From: an uncultured bacterium
GTDB lineage: Bacteria > Eisenbacteria > RBG-16-71-46 > CAIMUX01
Direction of reading: 5' to 3'
Length of the DNA: 11,106 bases
Assembly (NCBI GenBank): GCA_946886185.1
Contig: CAMPIC010000044.1
Location: 1 to 11,106, forward strand
Made by a program: the position numbers and the translations under genes. The notes below the pieces were generated by a model. It saw nothing but the letters and a program-made list of their open reading frames with translations. It made no database searches and was not told the DNA's origin. Positions within the stretch are counted from its first letter, which is position 1. Each line of letters begins with the position of its first letter. This document shows, one piece after another, positions 1-5,960 of the stretch.

Positions 1-287
1 GAGCTCTCACTGGCGGTTGTCTTGCGCGTCGTGGTTGCCTTGCGAGCGGCAGTCGTCTTGCGCTTCGTGGTTGTCTTGCGCGTCGTGGTTGCCTTGCGGG
101 CGGACGTGGATTTCGACTTCTTCGAGGTGCGCTTGCGCTTCGCGGAAGAGGACGTCTTCCCGACTCGCTCGGGCAGCTCGGTGTCCCCGGCTTCGCGATT
201 CCACTCTTCGAAGGTCTCGGGCGAAATCTTCCCCTCGACCAGCAACTCGGCAAACTTCCTGCGCTGCGCTTTACTCTTGATCGCCAT
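1..287 (-). CDS. Small protein with histone-H1-like Lys/Arg/Thr-rich tail (3' end cut by window edge)
   Basis: Reading leftwards from the ATG at 287-285, the frame is open to the window edge for 95 codons with no stop, so the C-terminus is missing. Residues 1-35 form a compact, probably helical head beginning MAIKSKAQRRKFAELLVEGK and continuing with an acidic ETFEEWNRE stretch. From about residue 44 onward the protein is almost only K, R, T, S and A, in repeats such as ARKATTTRKTTTKRKTT. Such tails resemble bacterial histone-H1-like and other nucleic-acid-binding low-complexity tails, so binding to DNA or RNA is inferred, not shown. A GAGGA ribosome binding site overlaps the stop of the upstream gene 298-570, with only 10 nt between the two genes, so they look translationally linked. 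I do not recognise the head domain. The reading frame is well supported; the function is not. Confidence 0.75.
   Translation of the reverse strand, partial: MAIKSKAQRRKFAELLVEGKISPETFEEWNREAGDTELPERVGKTSSSAKRKRTSKKSKSTSARKATTTRKTTTKRKTTAARKATTTRKTTASES
15..98. repeat. Exact 30-bp direct repeat, two copies 54 bp apart, coding for the basic tail
   Basis: Positions 15-44 and 69-98 are identical over 30 bases, 54 bp (18 codons) apart. The intervening bases 45-68 are a more diverged version of the same coding pattern. Read on the minus strand they encode the RKATTTRKTT part of the tail of the partial gene at 1-287. The repeat lies in frame, so changes in copy number would lengthen or shorten the tail by whole codons. 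Confidence 0.85.
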
Positions 288-297
288 GGAACGATCC

Positions 298-570
298 TCA
301 GGGTGCCGGTTCGAACTCCGAGAGTCGCCGAACCGAGACGATCTCGTCGCTCGGCACGCGAATGTAGTCGGTGTTCTTGAATACGCCGAATTTGGCCGTC
401 CGCGCAATGTACTCTTCTTTGGAGACATCCGCCGGGAGGTCGCGAACATCCACGTCCCGCAAGAGCACGCCGCGGTCATCCTCGACGTCGAATCGTCCGA
501 TATAGACTCGAGGACCGGATGTATCCACCACCACCGTCAACCCATGCAGGGGGGTCTCGCACTTCGACAT
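298..570 (-). CDS. Small 90-residue protein of unknown function, possible Sm-like beta barrel
   Basis: A 90-residue reading frame starting at ATG 570-568, with a GGAGG ribosome binding site at 584-580, nine bases upstream. The sequence alternates hydrophobic and charged residues as in a small beta barrel: LTVVVDT, RVYIGRFDVED, GVLLRDVDV, then a helix-like KEEYIARTAK, then DYIRVPSDEIVSVRRL. This order is reminiscent of Sm/Lsm-like or similar small beta-barrel proteins, but that is an impression from the pattern; I do not recognise the family. No signal peptide or membrane segment is visible, so it is probably cytoplasmic. It is followed after 10 nt by the basic-tailed gene at 1-287, whose ribosome binding site overlaps this stop codon, so the two are probably one operon and may act together, perhaps on nucleic acid. 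Confidence 0.75.
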   Translation of the reverse strand: MSKCETPLHGLTVVVDTSGPRVYIGRFDVEDDRGVLLRDVDVRDLPADVSKEEYIARTAKFGVFKNTDYIRVPSDEIVSVRRLSEFEPAP

Positions 571-579
571 TCGCCGATG

Positions 580-584
580 CCTCC
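580..584 (-). promoter_or_regulatory. Ribosome binding site of the 298-570 gene
   Basis: GGAGG on the minus strand, nine bases before the ATG at 570-568. It supports that start codon. Confidence 0.65.
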
Positions 585-648
585 ATTCCTCATGCCCAGT
601 CCTGGGCGGACCGCAATTGCCAGCCTCAGTCTAACACCTGCGGGTTGG

Positions 649-675
649 AGCCTTCCGGCGAAGCGTGCGAAGGCT
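649..675. other. 7-bp perfect inverted repeat in the divergent intergenic region
   Basis: AGCCTTC at 649-655 is matched by GAAGGCT at 669-675 with a 13-base loop. It lies in the 205-bp gap between the divergent start codons at 570 and 776, nearer the plus-strand gene. No T-run follows on either strand, so a terminator is unlikely. It could be an operator-like site or a hairpin in the leader of the gene at 776, or it may be chance in G+C-rich DNA. I see no convincing -35/-10 pair in this gap. Confidence 0.3.
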
Positions 676-758
676 GGTTTCGACGGAGCCGTTTTCGGTA
701 AGCTGTTCGTTCGTGGTTCGCCAGGCGGAGGAGACTCCCCTTGACCGGCATCGAGGCC

Positions 759-764
759 AGGAGA
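759..764 (+). promoter_or_regulatory. Ribosome binding site of the 776-1774 gene
   Basis: AGGAGA eight bases before GTG 773 and eleven bases before ATG 776. It argues for a start here rather than at the upstream in-frame ATG at 665, which has no such site and would add about 37 residues unlike the rest of the protein. Confidence 0.6.
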
Positions 765-775
765 GCACCGCAGTG

Positions 776-1774
776 ATGATCGACCCGCACCTCGGCACCT
801 CGCAGGAGGCTCACGAGGCGGAGCGCCGGCGCATCCTCGCGGCGCGCGGGTGGGAGCACGATCGCCAGCGCGTCCACGCTCTCCGCGAGCTGCTCTCCGA
901 ATCGATCCAGCACATCTTCCTCTGGAGCTATGCCCAGCTCCGCAACCGCGATCGCGCCATCCAGAACACTCGCGACACGCTGGTCTGGATGAGCCGGCAC
1001 GTGGGCGAGATCCCCGAGCAGCATCCGGTCGAGGGCTGGGTCTTCGAGCACATCGCCCTGGAGAGTCCGGCACAGATCGCGATCCGGCGTTCCGAGCTCG
1101 GTCCCGAACCGGCGCTCGTCTTGAGCGATCAGCCGAACGAACAGTATCTGCAATCCTATCCCGCTTCCCAGAAGCTCCGGGCGACGTTTCTCGAGTACAC
1201 CGCGATGCCGCGCGACGCGGCGCTGATCGCACGATCGGGCTGGGCCATGGCGGAAGCCGACCTGCGTCACTTCGTGGAAGGGCACTTCAGCGAGGAAGGA
1301 GCGGGCCAGGATGTCTCGTCTCCGCCGCTGCGTCATCGCCTGAGCCTGCGAAAGATCTCGATCAGGCGGTGGCTCCAGATCGCGATCCTCGTGGGCGCCG
1401 CGGTCTGGATCTGGTCGTTGCGCGCCGAGAATGCCGATTTGAAACGTCAGCTGGCCGCATCCCAGGAAACGACCGCCCCTCCTGCCGCTCCCGAAGTCGA
1501 CACCATCGAGGGATACAACGTGATGCACACCGCGCAGGCGTGGATCATCGGATGGGACGTCGTGACCGGGGCGGATGCCTACAGCGTCTCGATCATGACG
1601 GAGAAGATGAGCTCGCTCCTCTTCCGCGACAATCTTCCCACGGCACGATGCTTGGTTCCGGCGGATTCGTTGCCCGAGATCCAGCCGGACGGATCCTTCT
1701 TGTACAAGATCGACGCGTTCCACCGGGGGCAGCTCGTGGCCAGCTCCGGGTACGTGGCGCACCCGCCGATCTGA
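776..1774 (+). CDS. Membrane-anchored protein: degenerate ECF-sigma-like N-terminus, one membrane segment, fibronectin-III-like C-terminus
   Basis: A 332-residue protein from ATG 776 (GTG 773 is equally possible). Residues about 30-105 resemble sigma-70 region 2 of ECF sigma factors: a helix LRELLSESIQHIFLWSYAQL, then NRDRAIQNTRDTLVWMSRH, then VEGWVFEHIALE, in the usual place of the 'aW..ria' segment. Residues about 130-170 (KLRATFLEYTAMPRDAALI, SGWAMAEADLRHF) recall the start of region 4, but a full helix-turn-helix is not evident. A basic stretch RKISIRRW precedes a single membrane helix at about 197-216, then a short coiled coil AENADLKRQLAA and a Pro/Ala linker. The last about 85 residues (WIIGWDVVTGADAYSVSI, YKIDAFHRGQLVASSGYV) fit a fibronectin-III-like beta sandwich outside the membrane. 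The topology suggests signal sensing across the membrane. The sigma resemblance is pattern-based; an anti-sigma or purely structural role is also possible. Confidence 0.75.
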   Translation: MIDPHLGTSQEAHEAERRRILAARGWEHDRQRVHALRELLSESIQHIFLWSYAQLRNRDRAIQNTRDTLVWMSRHVGEIPEQHPVEGWVFEHIALESPAQIAIRRSELGPEPALVLSDQPNEQYLQSYPASQKLRATFLEYTAMPRDAALIARSGWAMAEADLRHFVEGHFSEEGAGQDVSSPPLRHRLSLRKISIRRWLQIAILVGAAVWIWSLRAENADLKRQLAASQETTAPPAAPEVDTIEGYNVMHTAQAWIIGWDVVTGADAYSVSIMTEKMSSLLFRDNLPTARCLVPADSLPEIQPDGSFLYKIDAFHRGQLVASSGYVAHPPI

Positions 1775-1790
1775 TCGATCGCTCGCAATC

Positions 1791-1886
1791 CGGCGATCAC
1801 TTGTCGAGCTGACCGATCATGCGCCGATGCGGCGATCACTCGTCGAAATGACCGATCACGCAGCGATGAACGATCACTCGCCGAGG
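1791..1886. repeat. 39-bp tandem repeat (two full units and a decayed third) with 18-20-bp sub-periodicity
   Basis: Unit one is 1791-1829 and unit two 1830-1868; by eye they match at 33 of 39 positions. A partial third unit starts at 1869 and runs into the 3' end of the YjbQ-family gene. Inside the array CGATCA recurs at 1794, 1814, 1833, 1853 and 1871, and CGATCG sits at 1776, giving steps of 18, 20, 19, 20 and 18 bp, about two helical turns. The second half-unit carries TGACCGATCA, close to a palindrome. The array fills the gap between two convergent genes and contains the YjbQ stop codon. It may be a protein-binding array or a by-product of duplicating the gene's 3' end. Confidence 0.8.
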
Positions 1887-2296
1887 AGGTGAACGATGGC
1901 GGTTCGCCGGGGAGCGCTCCGGCGGTGCTCGAACAGATAGAGTCCTTGCCACGTTCCGAGCGCGAGCCGCCCGTTCCGCACAGGAATCTGTTCCGACACG
2001 CTGGTCACCGCGGTCTTCAGATGCGCCGGCATGTCGTCGGGTCCTTCCGCGGTGTGTCGATAGGCGGGATCGTTTTCCGGGGCCAGACGATCGAACCAGT
2101 CCACCAAATCCTGGCGAGCGGTAGGGTCGGCGTTCTCCTGGATGAGAAGCGACGCCGAGGTGTGTTGGAGAAAGACGTGGCACATTCCGGTCTCGATTCC
2201 CGACTCGTGGATCACCTGGTTCACCGCATCGGTGATCTCCGTCAACCCCCGTCCCCGGCCTTGCACGGAGACTTGCTGTTGGTGCTGCTTCATCAT
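1874..2296 (-). CDS. yjbQ: YjbQ / UPF0047 family protein (secondary thiamine-phosphate synthase-like)
   Basis: A protein of about 140 residues that matches the compact UPF0047/YjbQ fold end to end. Recognisable family motifs are GMCHVFLQHTSASLLIQENA with its conserved histidines, YRHTAEGPDDMPAHLK with the invariant HTAEGPDDMPAH core, and RLALGTWQGLYLFEHR near the C-terminus. Family members are small cytoplasmic proteins; E. coli YjbQ has been reported to have weak thiamine-phosphate synthase activity that can rescue a thiE defect, but the true physiological role is unclear. Start choice is uncertain: ATG 2296 or ATG 2293 follow a GAGGG and fit the family's usual N-terminus, whereas GTG 2308 has no visible ribosome binding site. 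The gene stands alone, divergent from the glycosyltransferase at 2534, and its stop codon lies inside the tandem repeat array. No thiamine genes are visible nearby. Confidence 0.93.
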   Translation of the reverse strand: MMKQHQQQVSVQGRGRGLTEITDAVNQVIHESGIETGMCHVFLQHTSASLLIQENADPTARQDLVDWFDRLAPENDPAYRHTAEGPDDMPAHLKTAVTSVSEQIPVRNGRLALGTWQGLYLFEHRRSAPRRTAIVHLLGE

Positions 2297-2522
2297 TCCC
2301 TCGCGCACGCTGCCACGCTCGGCGCCGAGAACCCGCCCGTCCGATCGGATGTCCCTGGTCTGCGCATTCTAGCTGCCGGTGGGAACGCTCGCCAAACCAG
2401 ACCGTAGCTCACGAAGGCCGCAACCCACGCCTTTCGACCGATCGGCAAACACCCGTCGCCTGGGGCGAGCCGCAAACGCGCGGTGTCCGTGGTACTCTCC
2501 CCGCTCCGGTCGGAATCAGAGC

Positions 2523-2531
2523 AGGTGGAGG
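2523..2531 (+). promoter_or_regulatory. Ribosome binding site deciding ATG 2534
   Basis: AGGTGGAGG immediately upstream of ATG 2534. The longer reading from GTG 2483 would add 17 polar residues in front of a membrane protein and has no comparable site, so ATG 2534 is preferred. Confidence 0.65.
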
Positions 2532-2533
2532 CG

Positions 2534-4249
2534 ATGGCGAAAGGAGCACGAGGACGCGGCAATCGCGGCGCCGAGCCGAGCGACCTCCCCATCTTCATCG
2601 GACTGGTCGCCCTGGCGTGGATCCACCGTCTCTTCTTTCTCTTCTCCAATCTCGATGCCACCTGGCCGTTCACCATCTTCTACGAGGGGGATTCGGAGAC
2701 TTTCTACAACTACGCGCGCGCTATTCTGAACGGCACCGTCTACGACGGAGGAATCCCGTTCCATCCCCCCGCATTCCCTCACGTTCTCTCTTTCATCCAT
2801 ACGCTGATCGGCGCCGGGCCCGGTGTCGAGCGCGTTCCCTATGTTCCGCTCAAGATCGTGATGGCGCTGGTGGGGAGTGTTCCGATCGGCCTCGGATACT
2901 TACTCGCGCGTCCCTATCTCGGTCGCGCGGTCGCGCTCACCGCGTCGATGATCTCTCTGTACAGCTTCGGGCTTTACGTCCTGGCGGTCGCGCCCGTGAG
3001 CGAGTCGCTCTATCAAGCGCTGTTGCTGCTCAGCCTGCTCGTCTGGACACGCAAACTCCGCCACCCGCTCGCGATCGAGGGCAGCGGGACGTCAGGGAGA
3101 GGAGAAAACGACACACCGTCTGCTGCACCGGAACAGGCGACCGCTAGGCCGGGGGGCTCATCGCGTCACCGACCGTCGAACCCTGCTCTTGGGGGCAGCC
3201 TCGCCTGGGGTGCGATTCTGGGATGTCTCCTCGGACTGCTGTGTTTGACGCGAGCGGAAGGAATGCTCGTCGCTCTCCTGCTTCTGCTGATCGGGGCAGG
3301 CTCAGCAGTGTTTGCTCTGCGTCGTGGCGCACCCGCGATGGGGAGTCTCGGACCTTGGATCGCGGTCGCGGTGGCGATGATCGTCGTGATCGCACCGTGG
3401 ACGATCCGAAACGCGGCGCGTCTGCATGAGGTCAACACCGGTCTCGCGGGACAGCTCGCCCATCCGTTGCCCGAGTTCGTTCCGATCACCGCCTACGGTC
3501 CGCTCAACTTCGCTTTGGCGAACAACGAGCTCGCGAAGGGCACGTTCTCGCGCGACATCCTCACGTCGCAAGCGCAATCGGCGACGCTCGACATCCGCGA
3601 TCCGCAGCATCTCGAGCTCTTCCTGCACGGATACGAAATCGGGTGGAGATTCATCCGCGAGCATCCCGGCCGCTTCGCGCACCTCGTGCTCACCCGATGG
3701 GGATTGTTCTTCGACTCGCTCCGACTGGGCTGGACCCAATGGAACCTGCCGGGCGGATTGGACGGTGTGCGCCGGCCGGTCGACCTTTTCGTGCCGGATT
3801 CGGCAGCCGGCTTGTGGATCAACGTCGCGTTGATTGTGTGCGGCCTGGCTCTACTGTTGCGCCGCGCGCTCGGAAAGGACGACGGCGGCAGCTCGATTCT
3901 CGCCAAACGCTGGCTCGCTCTCGTGTCGCTGGTCACCGTGTGTGGAATGGCCGCCACAGGGCTCTTCTTCGGATATGCGCGGCTCGGAGTCCTGCTCCTG
4001 CCGATCTGGTTCACACTCGCCGCGATCACGATCGCCGCCATCGCCCGCGCCATACCGGCGCACGTTTCCTTTTCGAGACTGCGCATTCCGATCGTGCTCG
4101 CGGGAATGGTCGCCGTGTTATTCCTCATCGAAGCATGGGGAGCAACCGGGGATCGCAACTATCGCGCGACTGGAACACAGGCGGAGGGCGCGGGTCATCT
4201 CAATCCCCACGACACGATGCATCTGGAAGTGATCTCGCAGTCGGATTGA
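2534..4249 (+). CDS. GT-C fold membrane glycosyltransferase, PMT/ArnT (GT39)-like
   Basis: A 571-residue polytopic membrane protein with roughly ten or more hydrophobic helices. After the first helix, a loop carries YEGDSETFYNYA (D53, E55), in the position of the acidic catalytic motif in the first periplasmic loop of GT39/ArnT-like enzymes, followed by the family-like FHPPAFPHVLS. Further GT39-like landmarks are GLLCLTRAEGMLVALLLLL and APWTIRNAARLHE. Such enzymes move a sugar from a polyprenyl-phosphate carrier to protein, lipid A or cell-wall acceptors on the outer face of the inner membrane; donor and acceptor cannot be read here. A hydrophilic Gly/Ser/Pro-rich insert at about residues 181-222 interrupts the helices and probably lies in the cytoplasm. 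The C-terminal region about 500-571 is a last helix plus a short hydrophilic tail. The next gene begins 140 nt downstream, so this gene is probably transcribed alone. Confidence 0.85.
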   Translation: MAKGARGRGNRGAEPSDLPIFIGLVALAWIHRLFFLFSNLDATWPFTIFYEGDSETFYNYARAILNGTVYDGGIPFHPPAFPHVLSFIHTLIGAGPGVERVPYVPLKIVMALVGSVPIGLGYLLARPYLGRAVALTASMISLYSFGLYVLAVAPVSESLYQALLLLSLLVWTRKLRHPLAIEGSGTSGRGENDTPSAAPEQATARPGGSSRHRPSNPALGGSLAWGAILGCLLGLLCLTRAEGMLVALLLLLIGAGSAVFALRRGAPAMGSLGPWIAVAVAMIVVIAPWTIRNAARLHEVNTGLAGQLAHPLPEFVPITAYGPLNFALANNELAKGTFSRDILTSQAQSATLDIRDPQHLELFLHGYEIGWRFIREHPGRFAHLVLTRWGLFFDSLRLGWTQWNLPGGLDGVRRPVDLFVPDSAAGLWINVALIVCGLALLLRRALGKDDGGSSILAKRWLALVSLVTVCGMAATGLFFGYARLGVLLLPIWFTLAAITIAAIARAIPAHVSFSRLRIPIVLAGMVAVLFLIEAWGATGDRNYRATGTQAEGAGHLNPHDTMHLEVISQSD

Positions 4250-4377
4250 TGTCGGTCGTCGCGTCCGCCACCAGCAAGACATGATCACATGTACGGCATG
4301 AACCGATCCCCCCCATTTACCCGACAACGATTCTCCCTCGTGAGGTAGCATCAGGACACGTGCTGCTCAACATCATT

Positions 4378-4383
4378 GGGAGA
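4378..4383 (+). promoter_or_regulatory. Ribosome binding site deciding ATG 4390
   Basis: GGGAGA six bases before ATG 4390. It selects this start, which opens directly into a signal peptide, over the in-frame GTG at 4360. Confidence 0.65.
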
Positions 4384-4389
4384 GACATC

Positions 4390-5106
4390 ATGATCCACAC
4401 GACGGTCCGCTCCATCCTCCTCGTTGCCGTTGCGCTTCCCATGACATCTCTCGCGGCACGCGCCGAGCTCGACCACCTTTGGAACGAGGTGAGCGATTCC
4501 GCGCCGCCTCCCGTCACGGAAGGGGGAGGCATCACGCGAGGCGATTTCGGCGATTGCGCCGTGACGGTGGACTTCGACGATCTGGCCGGCGGTGGCAATA
4601 CGTGTGATGGCGATCACGTCACCACCCAGTATCCGGGGCTCACGTTCACGGTGCCGCTCGGCACCTGCGTGGTCTGCGCAAACTCGTTCCTGGGAGCGGC
4701 CATCCCCAACAACTCCGACCCGAACGTTGCCTTCTCACAACAGAACACGAACGTCTGCAGCGCGAACAACGATCACTCGCTGGTCGGGTTCGATCCGCCG
4801 GTCATGCGGGTGGGCGCGGACTTCTTCGTCTCGCTCAGCGGAGACTTCCGCATCCGCGCGTACGACGTGGAAGGGGGATTGTTGGACGACATCTCATCCG
4901 TCGGCACGGTCAACGGCCCGTTCCGGAGCGGCTTCCTCGGCGTGGACGCCGGCTCGAATATCATCGCGAGCATCCGCATGTCGAGCCGCGGCGCGGATCC
5001 GAACGAACCTTTCAATTTTTCTGTCGACGACTTCATCTATGAGGAGTCGTGCCCAACCCCGACCGAACCGATCAGCTGGGGCACGGTCAAGGGCATCTAT
5101 CGCTAG
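4390..5106 (+). CDS. Secreted protein with FDD-type beta-sandwich domain and SWGxVKxxYR tail, function unknown
   Basis: A 238-residue protein with a clear Sec signal: a basic start, the hydrophobic run SILLVAVALPMTSLA, and cleavage expected after A23 or A25. The mature part begins with a polar stretch, then AVTVDFDDLAGG and YPGLTFTVP, and ends with FNFSVDDFIYEES. This F-D-D ... Y-G-L-T-F ... D-D-F order is typical of secreted beta-sandwich domains found in many PEP-CTERM-type and carbohydrate-binding-like proteins, but there is no PEP-CTERM anchor here. Seven cysteines are present, including the closely spaced TCVVC pair, so disulfides are likely after export. The last residues, PTEPISWGTVKGIYR, follow the domain after a short Pro/Thr linker and look like a separate tail. 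The gene has its own ribosome binding site and ends 100 nt before a hairpin terminator, so it is probably monocistronic. No enzymatic motif is visible. Confidence 0.85.
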   Translation: MIHTTVRSILLVAVALPMTSLAARAELDHLWNEVSDSAPPPVTEGGGITRGDFGDCAVTVDFDDLAGGGNTCDGDHVTTQYPGLTFTVPLGTCVVCANSFLGAAIPNNSDPNVAFSQQNTNVCSANNDHSLVGFDPPVMRVGADFFVSLSGDFRIRAYDVEGGLLDDISSVGTVNGPFRSGFLGVDAGSNIIASIRMSSRGADPNEPFNFSVDDFIYEESCPTPTEPISWGTVKGIYR

Positions 5107-5206
5107 CCTGGAGGGAAGAGGAGTAAGAGCAGAAAGAGGAAACGTCAGGATCCAGGTTGGATCCGCATGGGAACGCGTACCTGGTTGCGCGGCTCGCTCC
5201 TGTGGA

Positions 5207-5249
5207 AAGGACCGCCGGTCTCCGGTCAGACTGGCGGTCCTTCCGTTTT
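5207..5249. terminator. Shared hairpin terminator between convergent genes
   Basis: AAGGACCGCC at 5207-5216 pairs perfectly with GGCGGTCCTT at 5233-5242 around a 16-base loop, followed on the plus strand by CCGTTTT at 5243-5249. The stem is strong (10 bp, G+C-rich). On the plus strand it ends transcription of the secreted-protein gene. On the minus strand it begins just after the stop codon of the 5249-5839 gene, although the T-run in that direction is poor. It probably serves both genes. Confidence 0.8.
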
Positions 5250-5839
5250 CAATTGAACGTCACGGTGTGATCGTGACCTTCGTTGAAGGAGCTCGTCTTC
5301 ACCACCTGGGTTCCGTCTCCGATCTGCGCAACCTCTTGAGCGGTCAAGTCGACGGTGTGGGTGTGTCCGCTTCCGGTAAGCGTGAGCGCGACGTTCTGTT
5401 CCGCGTCGATCTGCACGCCGGTGACTCGCACCGCATGGGTATGGTCCGATCCTGTCACGACCCCGTTTACGTCCTGCGCTCCCGGAGTGCCGTTGAACGT
5501 GACGGTGTGTGTGTGATCGAGCGTCGACGAGCTGGTCTTCACGACCTCCTCGCCGTCCGCCACGTCGGCCACTTCCTGCGCGGTGAGCGAGACCGTGTGC
5601 GTGTGGCCGCTTCCGGTCAAGGTGAGCTGCACGTTTTGCTGCGCATCGATTTGCGCGCCCGTCAACCTGACTGCATGGGAGTGGTCCGAACCGGTCACGA
5701 CTCCGGGAACGTCTTCGGTGTCGGTATTCGGATCGGTTGGGCCGTCGTCGTCGTCGTCGCTGCAGGCGGAAATGGTGATCGGAATGCTCGCCCAGGTGGC
5801 CAAGAGACCGGCTTTGGCGATGAACTCGCGTCGTTCCAT
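5249..5839 (-). CDS. Tat/lipobox signal protein made of two 80-residue HxH repeats
   Basis: A 196-residue protein starting at ATG 5839-5837. The N-terminus ERREFIAKAGLLATW has a twin arginine followed by a hydrophobic run and the lipobox ISAC (C26), then SDDDDDG, so it is probably a Tat-exported lipoprotein. The rest is two copies of an 80-residue unit, about residues 46-125 and 126-196. Each has three D/GHxH motifs (53/55, 79/81, 109/111 and 133/135, 159/161, 189/191), for example GSGHTHTV and LDHTHTV, separated by LTAQEVA segments. Regular HxH pairs suggest metal binding such as Cu, Zn or Ni in the cell envelope; this is inference. I recall similar GHxHTV...LTAxQV repeats in uncharacterised bacterial proteins, without a known function. 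The gene has a strong ribosome binding site and ends directly at the terminator. The in-frame upstream extension to 6079 is rejected because the signal sequence begins at 5839. Confidence 0.85.
   Translation of the reverse strand: MERREFIAKAGLLATWASIPITISACSDDDDDGPTDPNTDTEDVPGVVTGSDHSHAVRLTGAQIDAQQNVQLTLTGSGHTHTVSLTAQEVADVADGEEVVKTSSSTLDHTHTVTFNGTPGAQDVNGVVTGSDHTHAVRVTGVQIDAEQNVALTLTGSGHTHTVDLTAQEVAQIGDGTQVVKTSSFNEGHDHTVTFN
5252..5704. repeat. Two direct repeats of about 213 bp, period 240 bp, within the HxH lipoprotein gene
   Basis: The stretches 5252-5464 and 5492-5704 encode the same block (GVVTGSDHxHAV to HTVTFN). The period is 240 bp, exactly 80 codons. The copies differ by scattered, mostly conservative changes, so the duplication is not very recent. 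Confidence 0.8.
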
Positions 5840-5845
5840 GTTCGA

Positions 5846-5853
5846 TCCTCCTC
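5846..5853 (-). promoter_or_regulatory. Ribosome binding site of the lipoprotein gene
   Basis: GAGGAGGA on the minus strand, six bases before ATG 5839-5837. It is a near-ideal site and fixes the start at the twin-arginine signal sequence. Confidence 0.75.
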
Positions 5854-5870
5854 GAATCCCCTCGGTATGC

Positions 5871-5925
5871 TGCGTCTTCGTCGCTCCGGAGAACGCACCT
5901 ACTCCGGGAGATTGCTCCTCCGACG
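5871..5925 (-). ncRNA. Candidate structured leader: three-way junction with possible pseudoknot
   Basis: Read on the minus strand, CGTCG (5925-5921) pairs with CGACG (5883-5879) as a closing stem. Inside are two hairpins: GGAG/CTCC (5918-5915 with 5910-5907, loop CAAT) and CGGAG/CTCCG (5906-5902 with 5891-5887, loop TAGGTGCGTT). The second loop contains TGCGT, which can pair with ACGCA just downstream (5875-5871). The element would lie in the 5' leader of the lipoprotein mRNA, 18 bases upstream of its ribosome binding site. It matches no riboswitch class that I recognise. Chance pairing in G+C-rich DNA is a real alternative. Confidence 0.3.
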
Positions 5926-5960
5926 GCCCGGACCCGGGGGCCCGCCTAAGGATGTTCGTA

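Noticed and set aside
7..204. Minus-strand 65-codon frame in the basic-tail region
   Set aside because: It is the +1 shadow of the open frame from ATG 287; the repeat gives a Q/N/D-rich translation without a ribosome binding site.
22..744. Plus-strand 240-codon reading frame across the left end
   Set aside because: It is antisense to the two minus-strand genes, which have good ribosome binding sites, and its start is a translation of the reverse of the K/T-rich repeat (RVVVALRA...).
626..1762. Minus-strand 378-codon frame opposite the sigma-like gene
   Set aside because: Shadow frame in G+C-rich DNA. The plus-strand product has a membrane segment, a coiled coil and a plausible domain order; the antisense one has none.
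1791..1886. CRISPR-like array
   Set aside because: The 39-bp units are contiguous and contain no unique spacers, and no cas gene is nearby.
2341..2445. Two CCGATCGG palindromes (2341-2348 and 2438-2445) as a regulator-binding pair in the yjbQ/glycosyltransferase gap
   Set aside because: Short palindromes of this composition are expected often in this DNA and no further symmetry surrounds them.
4279..4292. ACATG-ATCA-CATGT hairpin as a terminator of the first glycosyltransferase
   Set aside because: Only a 5-bp, A/T-rich stem with no T-run after it; too weak to call.
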